This document shows positions 1 to 9,580 of a stretch of DNA of 37,357 nt, in pieces (the first letter of the stretch is position 1; every line of letters begins with the position of its first letter). The notes below the pieces were generated by a model, which saw only the letters and a list, made by a program, of their open reading frames with translations, was not told the DNA's origin and did no database searches. The translations under genes were made by a program, and so were the position numbers. Source of the DNA: an uncultured Oscillospiraceae bacterium (GTDB lineage: Bacteria > Bacillota > Clostridia > Oscillospirales > Ruminococcaceae). The stretch covers positions 1-37,357 of the forward strand of contig CASEAH010000062.1 of NCBI GenBank assembly GCA_949285935.1, given 5' to 3'.

Positions 1-897
1 CTCCTGTTCCCGGCGGGCTTCCTCTTCGGCCTTCATTTTCTCGGCCATTTCCTTGGGATTCCAGAATTTGTTCAAAACATAAGTCTGGACAGCGGCCACC
101 ACGTTGGAGGCAATCCAGTACAGGCCCACGCCGGCGGGAACTAAAGCAGTAAAATATAAAGACATTAAGGGCATGATCAGCATCATGCTCTTGGTGGAGG
201 AAGAGGCTCCGCCCTCGGCGGTGGGCATGTTCCGCAGGCTCATCAGGGACATGAGCAGGGCGGTGGCGCCGGACAGGATGGGAATAATGAGCATGATATT
301 AAACCAGCCAATTTCGGTAGGGTTTGGAGTAATAGAAAGATCTAAACCGAAGCAGGTGAGGTTCAGGGAGGAGATATGGCTGACCATCTCGGCGCCCAGG
401 CTCTGGAAAAGGTCAGGCTGGGCCTTGACGGCATTGAGCATATTGATCTGGGGGGCATAGCCGGTAAGGGCGATGCCGTTCTGGGTGCAGATGTCGGTGA
501 TGGTGGTAAGCACATCGGCAGGGACCCGCATGATGTGAGTCAGGGGCTTATAGATGACGTCAATGAGGCCGAAGAGGATGGGGAACTGGATGAGCAGAGG
601 CAGGCAGCCGGTCATGGGGCTGTAGTTCTCCCGGGCATACAGAGCCTGGAGCTCCTCGTTCATCTTCTGGGGGTTGTTTTTGTACTTGTTCTGAATCTCC
701 TGAAGCTTGGGCTGCATCAGCTGCATCTTGATGGTGCCCTTCTGCTGCTTGATGGAAAGGGGGAGCAGCAGGATCTTGGTGATGACGGTAAAGAGGATGA
801 GGGCCACAGCGTAGTTGTTTACCAACTTATACATCAGCCACATGATCCAGCCCAGAGGAATGCCGATCAGAGCCATAAGTGAGTTTAAAATCGTCAT
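1..897 (-). CDS. yidC: Membrane protein insertase YidC/Oxa1 (3' end outside window)
   Basis: YidC inserts membrane proteins into the cytoplasmic membrane, alone or with SecYEG. The minus strand reads open for 299 codons from the ATG at 897, preceded by AGGAGA at 904-909, and runs off the left edge, so the C-terminus is not visible. The protein starts directly with a hydrophobic segment (MTILNSLMALIGIPLGWIMW), then the family's conserved QQKGTIKMQLMQPKLQEIQ region and the hairpin ending in NYSPMTGCLPLLIQFPILFG. It lacks the lipoprotein signal and Cys found in the Bacillus SpoIIIJ/YqjG type; this short form is common in Clostridia. It is the last visible gene of the leftward rpmH-rnpA-yidD-yidC set that borders oriC in most bacteria. 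Identification is secure from motifs and context. Confidence 0.95.
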   Translation of the reverse strand, partial: MTILNSLMALIGIPLGWIMWLMYKLVNNYAVALILFTVITKILLLPLSIKQQKGTIKMQLMQPKLQEIQNKYKNNPQKMNEELQALYARENYSPMTGCLPLLIQFPILFGLIDVIYKPLTHIMRVPADVLTTITDICTQNGIALTGYAPQINMLNAVKAQPDLFQSLGAEMVSHISSLNLTCFGLDLSITPNPTEIGWFNIMLIIPILSGATALLMSLMSLRNMPTAEGGASSSTKSMMLIMPLMSLYFTALVPAGVGLYWIASNVVAAVQTYVLNKFWNPKEMAEKMKAEEEARREQE

Positions 898-957
898 AAG
901 TTTTCTCCTGTCAGCCGCGGGGCGGCGCGATTTTGAATATGGGGCAGGGAGGGGCCC

Positions 958-1266
958 CTAAGTTTCATTGTTTGAGGGATCGGAGGGGGGTTCATAGCTG
1001 GCGGCAAAGGGCCGCAGGGAAAAGTGCCGGGGAACGGGATCATAGCCGCCCCGGCAGAGGGGATTGCACCGCAGGATGCGGCAAAGGGCCATAAGTCCGC
1101 CCCGGAGCAGGCCGAAGCGGCGGATGGCGGTGTCTGCGTAACTGGAACAGGTGGGGATGAAGCGGCAGGCCGGAGGCGTGCAGGGGGAGATATACCGGCG
1201 GTAAAAGCGGATGGGCGCGGTAAAGACCTTCTCCCGGAGCCACCGCTGCCAGGAGGAGGTCTTCAT
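958..1266 (-). CDS. yidD: Membrane protein insertion efficiency factor YidD
   Basis: YidD is a small membrane-associated protein thought to assist YidC-dependent insertion. The 102-residue product has the family hallmarks: an N-terminal amphipathic stretch ([17 protein letters not shown]), the Cys-containing [15 protein letters not shown] motif and the [13 protein letters not shown] motif. Its ATG at 1266 overlaps the rnpA stop codon in an ATGA arrangement, so translation is probably coupled to rnpA. About 60 bp separate it from yidC, consistent with one leftward operon. The length is close to the usual 70-110 residues. The C-terminal tail ([14 protein letters not shown]) is polar and looks disordered. 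Confidence 0.93.
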   Translation of the reverse strand: MKTSSWQRWLREKVFTAPIRFYRRYISPCTPPACRFIPTCSSYADTAIRRFGLLRGGLMALCRILRCNPLCRGGYDPVPRHFSLRPFAASYEPPSDPSNNET

Positions 1267-1613
1267 GGCTTGCCGCCTGCTTCCCGGGCGGTGAGGGCCC
1301 GGACGTGGCGCGCCATGACCTTCTGTACCTCCTGGCTCTTGCAGGCAGGGGTACGGCCCCGGGCCACAAAAATGTAGTCGTACCCGGGGGTGAGGGCTTC
1401 TCCCAGTCCCCGGCAGGCGGCGCGGATCACCCGCTTGGCCCGGTTGCGCTCCACGGCGCCGCCCACTTTTTTGGTGGCGGTGATGCCCACCCGGGTTCCG
1501 CCCCGGCGGTTTTTGGCGCAGTAGGTCACCAGGATGGGGCTGATCTGGCTGCGGCCCCGCTTATAAAGGCGGACAAAGTCCCGGTTCTGATTCAGGGTGA
1601 TGGGCTGGGGCAT
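1263..1613 (-). CDS. rnpA: Ribonuclease P protein component
   Basis: This is the protein subunit of RNase P, which with the RNA subunit removes 5' leaders from pre-tRNAs. The family's RNR motif is clear ([16 protein letters not shown]), and the N-terminal [11 protein letters not shown] matches the usual F-x-x-x-x-x-x-G opening. Two in-frame ATGs are possible. The one at 1622 lies directly against the purine-rich GGAAAGG, whereas the one at 1613 has AAAGGA about 8 nt upstream, so 1613 is preferred (116 residues). It follows rpmH as in nearly all bacteria and overlaps yidD by 4 nt. A terminator-like hairpin sits between rpmH and rnpA. Confidence 0.94.
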   Translation of the reverse strand: MPQPITLNQNRDFVRLYKRGRSQISPILVTYCAKNRRGGTRVGITATKKVGGAVERNRAKRVIRAACRGLGEALTPGYDYIFVARGRTPACKSQEVQKVMARHVRALTAREAGGKP

Positions 1614-1669
1614 GTGGGTCATCCTTTCCGTCCCTGGGGGACGCGCCGGCAGCGCCGGCCATAAGCCAT

Positions 1670-1702
1670 AAAAAGAAAGCCCACAGCGATTCTCTGTGGG
1701 CT
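1670..1702 (-). terminator. Intrinsic terminator or attenuator between rpmH and rnpA
   Basis: Read on the minus strand, AGCCCACAG and CTGTGGGCT (1694-1702 and 1678-1686) form a perfect 9-bp stem with a 7-nt loop, followed by TTCTTTTT. It lies 7 bp after the rpmH stop codon. It would end most rpmH transcripts and lower rnpA-yidD-yidC expression relative to L34. Confidence 0.75.
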
Positions 1703-1708
1703 ACGGGG

Positions 1709-1843
1709 TCACACGGTCAGGCTGGCTCTGCCCTTGGCTCTTCTGCGGGCCAGGACCTTGCGGCCGTTGGCGCTGGCCATTCTCTTGCGGAAGCCGTGGA
1801 CCTTGCTTCTCTGTCTCTTTTTGGGCTGATAGGTTCTGAGCAT
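1709..1843 (-). CDS. rpmH: 50S ribosomal protein L34
   Basis: L34 is a very small, basic protein of the large ribosomal subunit. The 44-residue reading frame ([20 protein letters not shown] at the start, ending GRASLTV) matches the family along its whole length, including the [19 protein letters not shown] core. The ATG at 1843 is preceded by AGGAGGTAC about 7 nt upstream. It is the first gene of the leftward set divergent from dnaA, and a near-consensus promoter lies about 150 bp upstream. The gene is too short for many automatic gene callers but its identity is not in doubt. Confidence 0.97.
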   Translation of the reverse strand: MLRTYQPKKRQRSKVHGFRKRMASANGRKVLARRRAKGRASLTV

Positions 1844-1990
1844 TTCTTGTACCTCCTTTTCTTGGCGGGCGTTTTGGGGGTCTATGCCCTCCGGGGACGG
1901 AGGGACTCACACACAGGGAACCAGCAAACCGCCCCATGTGGTGATGGCTGCCAAAATGGCCCTGTACAGGGTCAAACCTTGCAATACAGC

Positions 1991-2020
1991 ATTATACCTT
2001 AGTTTCTCGGGGCCTGTCAA
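1991..2020 (-). promoter_or_regulatory. Sigma-A promoter for rpmH
   Basis: On the minus strand TTGACA (2015-2020) and TATAAT (1991-1996) are both perfect, with an 18-bp spacer. It points leftward to rpmH and leaves a leader of about 140 nt before the start codon. Confidence 0.85.
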
Positions 2021-2055
2021 GGGTCAGGAGGGCATTTATCCGGCCATTTTGCCCT

Positions 2056-2161
2056 GCGGGGAGGAAGAAAAAATCCTCCCCGCCCATTTTTCCCCAGGAT
2101 GCGCCAAAAAATTTTTGCTGTTTTACATTATATAATAACGCCTGAAAGAGCTGTGAATAAC
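2056..2161. other. Upstream part of the origin region: palindrome, AT-rich stretch and one DnaA-box-like site
   Basis: Between the divergent rpmH and dnaA promoters there is a perfect 10-bp inverted repeat, GCGGGGAGGA / TCCTCCCCGC (2056-2083). It is followed by a markedly AT-rich stretch at about 2107-2140 and by TGTGAATAA at 2153-2161, one mismatch from the DnaA box TGTGGATAA. In a genome this GC-rich the AT-rich stretch stands out. Its role in origin function or dnaA autoregulation is an inference. Confidence 0.5.
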
Positions 2162-2190
2162 TTGTCAGAAGTCGGCATTTGTGCTACAAT
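2162..2190 (+). promoter_or_regulatory. Sigma-A promoter for dnaA
   Basis: TTGTCA (2162-2167) and TACAAT (2185-2190) are separated by 17 bp. The site lies just after the DnaA-box-like TGTGAATAA, which would allow DnaA autoregulation. The leader to the dnaA ATG is about 120 nt and contains a GC-rich inverted repeat (CCTCCCGG / CCGGGAGG near 2210-2245). Confidence 0.75.
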
Positions 2191-2316
2191 TATTCTTGAT
2201 ATTCTGTACCCCTCCCGGCCCATGACCGCGCCCCGCCGGGAGGCTTTTTGAGGACACGGCTCCTCCCCATAAAAAATATTTGCCCTGCGCGGCGGCGGAA
2301 TGGACGATCGACCACT

Positions 2317-3657
2317 ATGGATTCTTTTCAGGAGCTTTTTGACCTGGCCTGTCAATACTGCCAGGAGCAGCTGTCCGAGGTTGCCTACAACCTCTGGATC
2401 AAGGACATCGAGCCGGTGCGGCTGGACGGCTCGGTGGCCTATCTTTTTGTCCGCAGTGAATTCAAAAAATCCATCATCGAGGAAAAATACCTGGACCTGC
2501 TGAAAAAGGCCTTTGCCGCCGTGCTGGGCTTTGAGGTGGACGTCTCCATCAGCTGCGAGGAGACTTCTTCCGCCCCCGCGGCACCTGCGGCTCCCGCCCC
2601 CACGGCCGGGGAGGACCCCGCCGTCCCCGCCTGCCAGCCCGGGGAATATGAATACACCTTTGAAACCTTTATCGTGGGTCCCTCCAACAAATTTGCCCAC
2701 GCCGCCAGCTGGGCGGTGGCCACCAATCCCGCCAACTCCTATAACCCCCTGTTTATCTACGGCGGCTCCGGCCTGGGCAAGACCCATCTGCTTTGCGCCA
2801 TCTGCGAAGAGGTCCGACACACCAACCCCAAATACAACATCATCTATGTCAAGGGGGAGGAGTTCACCAACGAGCTGATCAACGCCATCGGTGAAAAAAA
2901 CACCATGGCCTTCCATGAAAAATACCGGGCCGCCGACCTGCTGGCCGTGGACGATATCCAGTTCATCGCCGGCAAGGAAAGTACCCAGGAGGAATTCTTC
3001 CATACCTTCAATACCCTTTTCCACAGCGGCAAACAGATCGTCCTCACCTCCGACCGTCCCCCCAAGGAGATCCGGACCCTGGAGGAACGGCTGCGCACCC
3101 GCTTCGAGTGGGGCCTGCTGGCCGATATCCAGCCCCCCGACTTTGAGACCCGGGTGGCCATCATCCGCCGCAAGGCCGAGCTGCTGGATCTGGACATCCC
3201 CGACGACGTGGCCGAGTATATCGCCAACCGCCTGAAAAACAACATCCGCCAGCTGGAAGGCGCGGTGAAAAAGCTCAAGGCCTACAAGCAGCTGGCCGGT
3301 TCCAATCCCTCCATCCTCATCGCCCAGAGCGCCATCAAGGATATCCTCAGCGACCATCAGCCCATTCCCATGACGGTGGAGCGGATCATCACCGAGGTGG
3401 CCCGCACCTATGGCGTCACCAGTGAGGACATCCGTTCCAGCAAGCGTTCCAGCAATATTTCCACCGCCCGGCAGGTGGCCATGCACATCGTCCGGGAAAT
3501 CACCCAGATGTCCATGTCCACCATCGGGGAGGAATTTGGCAACCGGGATCACAGCACGGTGGTCTACGCCATCCAGCAGGTGCAGAAGAATATGGAAAAG
3601 GACACCCGCTTTAAGGAAACGGTGGAAGATATCATTAAAAATATCCGTACCATGTAA
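2317..3657 (+). CDS. dnaA: Chromosomal replication initiator protein DnaA
   Basis: DnaA binds DnaA boxes, oligomerises with ATP and melts the origin. The start at 2317 (MDSFQELFDLA) fits domain I; the frame is open further upstream to 2248, but that part does not resemble the family. Domain I covers about residues 1-80. A short Ala/Pro-rich linker (domain II) spans about 84-105. The AAA+ domain has Walker A GGSGLGKTH near residue 149 and Walker B LLAVDDIQF near 208. Domain IV carries the DNA-binding signature NRDHSTVVYAIQQV near 410. At 446 residues it has the usual length. It appears to be transcribed alone, with oriC boxes on its downstream side. The ribosome-binding site is weak, which may limit DnaA synthesis. 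Confidence 0.98.
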   Translation: MDSFQELFDLACQYCQEQLSEVAYNLWIKDIEPVRLDGSVAYLFVRSEFKKSIIEEKYLDLLKKAFAAVLGFEVDVSISCEETSSAPAAPAAPAPTAGEDPAVPACQPGEYEYTFETFIVGPSNKFAHAASWAVATNPANSYNPLFIYGGSGLGKTHLLCAICEEVRHTNPKYNIIYVKGEEFTNELINAIGEKNTMAFHEKYRAADLLAVDDIQFIAGKESTQEEFFHTFNTLFHSGKQIVLTSDRPPKEIRTLEERLRTRFEWGLLADIQPPDFETRVAIIRRKAELLDLDIPDDVAEYIANRLKNNIRQLEGAVKKLKAYKQLAGSNPSILIAQSAIKDILSDHQPIPMTVERIITEVARTYGVTSEDIRSSKRSSNISTARQVAMHIVREITQMSMSTIGEEFGNRDHSTVVYAIQQVQKNMEKDTRFKETVEDIIKNIRTM

Positions 3658-4026
3658 GGAAAGGCAAAGTTTTCCACAGCCCATAGTGGAATGTTGAAGA
3701 AATCCGGTGGAATTTTCCACTTTTTCCACGGAGTTTTCCCCAAGTTCACTTTTCTTTTGCACTGGCGGTGGAAACTCTCCGGGCCTTTCCACACTCTCAA
3801 CGATTCCGCCACAGCCCCCTCACAGCCCCCAAGGACCCGTCATGCCTGTCCTGATGCAGGTCTGTGGGAATCTCCACAATTCAACGCCCCCTACTACTGC
3901 GACTATTTTTGTGAATTCTTTCTCTCTAAGAAAGATGCTCCCCCAACAAAAACGGGACCGGATTTTCCACCGCCCTCCGCGGAGTGAACTTCCCCTCCTC
4001 ATCTTACGCGCAAGGAGACGATCCCC
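3658..4026. other. oriC: DnaA-box cluster between dnaA and dnaN
   Basis: This 369-bp spacer has no gene. It holds many DnaA-box-like 9-mers of the TTTTCCACA type: TTTTCCACA at 3670-3678, a GTGGAATTTTCCAC palindrome at 3707-3720, TTTTTCCAC at 3721-3729, GTGGAAACT near 3768, CTTTCCACA at 3785-3793, TGTGGGAAT at 3863-3871, TCTCCACAA at 3871-3879 and TTTTCCACC at 3963-3971. Such density directly downstream of dnaA is typical of the functional origin in Firmicutes. Most boxes have T or C in place of the A of canonical TTATCCACA, so the local preference appears shifted. Confidence 0.85.
3863..3910 (+). promoter_or_regulatory. Candidate basal unwinding system: DnaA boxes, GC cluster, DnaA-trios
   Basis: Two facing boxes, TGTGGGAAT and TCTCCACAA (3863-3879), are followed by TTCAACG, the GC cluster CGCCCC (3885-3890) and CTACTACTGCGACTATTTTT (3891-3910). 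Read in threes this gives CTA CTA CTG CGA CTA TTT. The opposite strand therefore carries the 3'-GAT repeats on which DnaA forms its filament in B. subtilis (the DnaA-trio element). The order box, GC cluster, trios matches that origin. This is the most likely melting site. Confidence 0.65.
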
Positions 4027-5136
4027 ATGAAATTCCTGTGTAATACCGATCTTCTCAACAAAGCCATCGCCAATGTCTCGCTGGCGGTGGCGCCCAAGTC
4101 CAGCCTGGTGGCCCTGGAGGGCATCCTGATCCAGGCATCCGGCTCCCGGATCTCCCTGGCCGGATACAACCTGGAGCTGGGCATCACCACCACCGTGGAA
4201 GCCCGGGTGTCCGAGGAAGGCGAAGTGGTCATTCCCGCCAAGCTTTTCTCCGAGATTGTCCGGAAAACCGAAAGCGAGGAAATCTCCATCTCCTGCGACA
4301 GCCGCTTCCTGGTGGAGATCACCGGCGGAGTTTCCCAGTTTACCATTCTGGGCATGTCCTCTCTGGAGTTCCCCGAGCTTCCCGGCGTGGGGGATGAGGC
4401 GGCCGCCGTCACCCTCCCCCGGAACAAGCTCAGCTCTATGATCCGCCAGACCCTCTTCGCCGTGGCCACCTCCGACGCCAAACCGGTCCATACCGGCTGC
4501 CTGTTCCATCTGGAGGAGGATCAGGTGACGGTGGTGGCAGTGGATGGCTTCCGGCTGGCCCTTAGGAAGGAAAAGGCCCGGATCGACAGCCCCATGGATT
4601 TTATCGTCCCCGGCAAAAGCCTCAGCGAACTGCTGAAGCTCCTGGACGATACCGAGGACCCGGTGGAGATCCAGGTCTCCCGGAAGCATATCCTCTTTAC
4701 CATCGGGGCGTGCAGCCTCATCTCCCGGCTGCTGGAAGGAGATTTTCTGGACTACAACGCCGCCATCCCCAAGGAAAGCTCCACTCTGGTACGGATCGGC
4801 ACCCGGGCGCTGATGAGCTCCATTGAGCGCACCTCCCTCCTGATCTCCGACCGCCTCAAGAGCCCTCTGCGGGTGGAGTTCGGCAGCAATCTGGTGAAAA
4901 TGTCCTGTTCCACCACCATCGGCAAGGCCTACGACGAGTGCCGGTGCGAGACGGAGGGCAAAACGGTGGAGATGGGCTTTAATAACCGCTACCTCATGGA
5001 CGCCCTGAAAAATGCCGATACCGACCAGGTACGGCTGGAGATCGGCGGGCCCCTGTCTCCCATGAAGGTGGTGCCCCCCGAGGGGGACAGCTTCCTGTTC
5101 CTGGTGCTGCCCATGCGGCTGAAAACCGAAGGATAA
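4027..5136 (+). CDS. dnaN: DNA polymerase III beta subunit (sliding clamp)
   Basis: The beta clamp is a ring-shaped dimer that tethers DNA polymerase III to DNA and serves as a hub for repair proteins. The 369-residue product begins [20 protein letters not shown] and shows the three repeated clamp folds; typical segments are [32 protein letters not shown] and the C-terminal [11 protein letters not shown], where the last residues line the partner-binding pocket. AAGGAGA lies about 8 nt before the ATG. It follows oriC, as in most bacteria, and is the first gene of the dnaN-rlbA-recF-remB run. Length is normal and no anomalies are seen. Confidence 0.97.
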   Translation: MKFLCNTDLLNKAIANVSLAVAPKSSLVALEGILIQASGSRISLAGYNLELGITTTVEARVSEEGEVVIPAKLFSEIVRKTESEEISISCDSRFLVEITGGVSQFTILGMSSLEFPELPGVGDEAAAVTLPRNKLSSMIRQTLFAVATSDAKPVHTGCLFHLEEDQVTVVAVDGFRLALRKEKARIDSPMDFIVPGKSLSELLKLLDDTEDPVEIQVSRKHILFTIGACSLISRLLEGDFLDYNAAIPKESSTLVRIGTRALMSSIERTSLLISDRLKSPLRVEFGSNLVKMSCSTTIGKAYDECRCETEGKTVEMGFNNRYLMDALKNADTDQVRLEIGGPLSPMKVVPPEGDSFLFLVLPMRLKTEG

Positions 5137-5145
5137 AAGGCGGAA

Positions 5146-5161
5146 GGTTTCACATGAAACG
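5146..5161. promoter_or_regulatory. parS-like palindrome just downstream of dnaN
   Basis: GGTTTCACATGAAACG contains GTTTCACATGAAAC, which matches the core of the bacterial parS consensus TGTTTCACGTGAAACA except for one central base (CACATG instead of CACGTG). It is the only such palindrome found in the window and lies about 1.3 kb from the presumed unwinding site, where ParB (Spo0J) loading sites are expected. parA and parB themselves are not in the window. Confidence 0.6.
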
Positions 5162-5302
5162 GCCCGGCAGGCGGATCTGTGTATCCGGAGGGGGCGGAGT
5201 TTGCCCCAGGGACCGGGGAGCGCCTTTTGCTCTGGGGCTTTGGCCCCATATCCGCAGCGGAGAGATTTGCCGCCTGGGCGCGGCGGAAGGGAAGATCTTT
5301 TG

Positions 5303-5521
5303 ATGGAACGAGTGGTCATCCATACAGAATTTATCAAGCTGGACGCTTTTCTGAAATTTTGCGGCGCGGCGGAGACCGGCGGCCAGGCCAAGGAGCTGGT
5401 CCAGGGCGGGGAAGTGCTGGTCAACGGCGAGGCCTGCCTGATGCGGGGCAAAAAGCTTCATCCGGGAGACCGGGTATCCCTGTACGGGGAGGAATACGAG
5501 GTCGTTTCCGGTGTGGGTTGA
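5303..5521 (+). CDS. rlbA: S4-domain RNA-binding protein (RlbA/YaaA family)
   Basis: This small S4-like protein is encoded between dnaN and recF in many Firmicutes (YaaA in B. subtilis) and is implicated in ribosome assembly. From the ATG at 5303, with GGAAGGGAAG about 9 nt upstream, it gives 72 residues. The S4 fold motif is visible: [19 protein letters not shown], then [12 protein letters not shown] and [13 protein letters not shown]. The frame is open upstream to 5201, but that part has no family similarity. Its last 11 bases overlap the GTG start of recF, so translation of the two is probably coupled. About 166 bp separate it from dnaN, including the parS-like palindrome. Confidence 0.88.
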   Translation: MERVVIHTEFIKLDAFLKFCGAAETGGQAKELVQGGEVLVNGEACLMRGKKLHPGDRVSLYGEEYEVVSGVG

Positions 5522-6725
5522 ACGGCTTTGCCTGCAGGACTTCCGCAATATACCCTCCCTGGAGCTGGAGCCCCATCCCGGAGTGAACATTATTTACGGG
5601 GACAACGCCCAGGGCAAGACCAATCTGGTGGAGGCCCTCTACCTCCTCACCGGGCAGAAAAGCTTCCGTCAGAGCCGGGAAAGTGATTTTGTCCGCTTCG
5701 GCCAGCCCTTTGCCCGGATCCAGGCGGATTTCCGCACCGGAGGCCGCACCCAGGAGGCGGTGCTTACCCTGGGCGGCGGCAAAAAGACCGCTTCCCTGGG
5801 GGGAGCGCCCATCCAGCCTTCGGAGCTGACGGGGGAGTTTCTGGCGGTGGTCTTTTCTCCCGCCGAGCTGGCCCTGGTCAAGGACGGTCCCGCCCAGCGG
5901 CGAGCCTTCCTGGACGGAGCCATCAGCCAGGTGATGCCCCGGTATCTGCGGATGCTGGCCGACTTTGGCCGGGCGGTGAGCCAGCGGAACAGCCTGCTGG
6001 CGGATATGGCCTCCCATCCCGGCATGGAAGAGCTGCTGGAGGTATGGGACCGGAGCTTTGCCCGTCTGGCCTATTCCCTCATCAACGCCCGGTGCCGGTA
6101 CATCGCCCGGCTTTCTCCCCGGGCGTCGGAGATCTACGCCGGCATTTCCGCCGGGCGGGAGCAGCTGACCGCCGCCTATCAGTGTACGGTGCCGGGAAAC
6201 TGGCAGAGCCTGGAACTGACCCCCCGGGAGGGGGAGGCCCTGATTCTGGAAGCTCTGGCCCGGAGCCGCCGGGAGGACCTGCGGTGCGGTTATACCACCA
6301 TCGGCCCCCAGCGGGACGACCTGGAACTGCTCATTGACGGCGCCTCCGCCCGAAGCTTTGGTTCCCAGGGGCAGCAGCGCAGCTGCGCCCTTACCCTGAA
6401 GCTGGCGGAATGCGCCATCATCCGGGAGGTGGCCGGGGAGGAACCGGTGGTACTGCTGGACGATGTCCTTTCGGAACTGGATAAAAAGCGCCGGGACTAT
6501 TTTCTTTCCGGCATCCACGGGGGGCAGGTGTTTATTACCTGCTGTGACCGCAGCGGCTTCCGGGGCATCCGGGAGGGCGCGGCCATGCGGGTGCGCCAGG
6601 GCGGGATCAAAAGCGTGCGGCGCTTCGCCCCTTCCCCCGGGGAAGAAAAGCCCGGCACAAAGGAACCGGCAGCCGCCGGACGCCCCGGAAAGGGCAAAAA
6701 GAATGAAAAAAAGGAGGGGTCCTGA
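5511..6725 (+). CDS. recF: DNA replication and repair protein RecF
   Basis: RecF is an SMC-like ATPase that acts with RecO and RecR to load RecA at gapped DNA. The start is a GTG at 5511 (reads [19 protein letters not shown]), with GAGGT 7 nt upstream, overlapping the S4 gene. Walker [15 protein letters not shown] lies near residues 30-43. The signature [17 protein letters not shown] and Walker [14 protein letters not shown] (near 310) are intact. At 404 residues it is about 35-40 longer than usual. The extra length is a Lys/Pro/Gly-rich C-terminal tail (from about residue 365), which looks disordered and may be lineage-specific. The stop codon overlaps the remB start (TGATG). Confidence 0.96.
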   Translation: MWVERLCLQDFRNIPSLELEPHPGVNIIYGDNAQGKTNLVEALYLLTGQKSFRQSRESDFVRFGQPFARIQADFRTGGRTQEAVLTLGGGKKTASLGGAPIQPSELTGEFLAVVFSPAELALVKDGPAQRRAFLDGAISQVMPRYLRMLADFGRAVSQRNSLLADMASHPGMEELLEVWDRSFARLAYSLINARCRYIARLSPRASEIYAGISAGREQLTAAYQCTVPGNWQSLELTPREGEALILEALARSRREDLRCGYTTIGPQRDDLELLIDGASARSFGSQGQQRSCALTLKLAECAIIREVAGEEPVVLLDDVLSELDKKRRDYFLSGIHGGQVFITCCDRSGFRGIREGAAMRVRQGGIKSVRRFAPSPGEEKPGTKEPAAAGRPGKGKKNEKKEGS

Positions 6726-6997
6726 TGTACCTGCATCTGGGACAGGACACCGTGGTAAAAACAGAGGATGTGGTGGGGATCTTTGACATGGACAACGCCA
6801 CCGTCTCCAAGGGGACCAAGCGGTTCCTGGCTGTGGCCCAGAAGTCGGGCCAGGTGGTCAACGTCACCGACGAGCTGCCCAAAACCTTTGTCCTCTGTCA
6901 CACCCGCAAAGGAGGTTCCCGGGTCTATATCAGCCAGATCTCTTCCGCCACCCTCCGCAAGCGCACGGGGTATATCGACCACATCGCCAACGTATAG
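6725..6997 (+). CDS. remB: Extracellular matrix/biofilm regulator RemB (YaaB, DUF370 family)
   Basis: RemA/RemB-type proteins (DUF370) are small DNA-binding regulators. In B. subtilis they control matrix and osmoprotection genes, and remB lies between recF and gyrB as here. The 90-residue product begins [20 protein letters not shown] and continues FDMDNATVSKGTKRFL and SRVYISQISSATLRKR, typical of the RemB branch. Its ATG overlaps the recF stop by one base, and recF ends in AAAAAAGGAGGGG, which supplies the ribosome-binding site. It is the last gene of the run before a 630-bp repeat-bearing spacer that ends the unit. Confidence 0.9.
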   Translation: MYLHLGQDTVVKTEDVVGIFDMDNATVSKGTKRFLAVAQKSGQVVNVTDELPKTFVLCHTRKGGSRVYISQISSATLRKRTGYIDHIANV

Positions 6998-7151
6998 AGA
7001 CGGCCCGGGAAAGCGGAAAAATCCCCGGAGGGCCGCGGCTGCGGACGGCAAAGCTTTCCGGCCCCGGCCCGGAGGAACCATCTGGATAAGCCGGGACAGG
7101 GAAGGAGAATGGCGGGCACCCGTCATGGGAAGAAACCGCCAGGCCTGTCCG

Positions 7152-7403
7152 GGAGGCAGAGAGATTCCCTGGGCATCCTGTGGCCCGGAACGGGGAAACA
7201 CGGCCCGGCCGGTTTCCTGAGGAAACGGCGGGGACCGGAAAACCGGGGAAAAATTCGGAACTCCTTTGGGGAACCGGAGGCAGAGAGATTCCCCGGGCAT
7301 CCTGTTCTCCCGGAATGGGAAAACACGACCCGGCAGGTTTCCTGAGGAAACGGCGGGGACCGGAAAACCGGGGAAAAATTCGGGACCCCTTTGGGGAACC
7401 GGG
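7152..7403 (+). repeat. Two tandem ~124-bp direct repeats upstream of gyrB
   Basis: The 630-bp spacer between remB and gyrB holds no credible gene. It contains two copies of a ~124-bp unit (7152-7275 and 7276-7399), each running from GGAGGCAGAGAGATTCC through GTTTCCTGAGGAAAC, a perfect 7-bp inverted repeat, to AAATTCGG and TTTGGGGAACCGG. A third copy breaks off into the terminator at 7404. The copies differ at scattered positions, so the duplication is not brand new. Open frames on the minus strand across it are repetitive and proline-rich and look non-coding. Confidence 0.85.
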
Positions 7404-7427
7404 GCAGAGCCTTCCGCTCTGCTTTTT
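7404..7427 (+). terminator. Intrinsic terminator after the dnaN-remB unit
   Basis: GCAGAGC (7404-7410), loop CTTCC, GCTCTGC (7416-7422), then TTTTT. It separates the dnaN-rlbA-recF-remB transcript from gyrB, so gyrB probably has its own promoter between 7428 and 7610. I could not identify a convincing one there. Confidence 0.8.
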
Positions 7428-7621
7428 GAAAGAAAGAGAACATGGGGAATTTTCTCCGGGAAAGGGGGACCGCCTTGGAAAAGGGTCCTTTCCCCGGGAA
7501 AAGGAAAAATCTCCGTGATGCAATACAAGATATATCATCCCGGATGGGCGGGGAAGGCCGGACCGCCGGCAGGCCCTTTGCCCCACCGGATCACACACTG
7601 ACTTAGAGAAAAAGGGAGTAA

Positions 7622-9565
<1,944 letters not shown>

Positions 9566-9580
9566 GGGAGAGCATCATCC

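Noticed and set aside
2248-2316. Upstream extension of dnaA to an in-frame ATG
   Set aside because: The 23 extra residues do not resemble domain I, and the ATG at 2317 fits the conserved N-terminus.
6497-7528. Repetitive Pro/Ser/Gly-rich minus-strand frames over the gyrB spacer
   Set aside because: They read through recF and remB in antisense and through the 124-bp repeat; the apparent protein repeats are a consequence of the DNA repeat. No ribosome-binding site was found.
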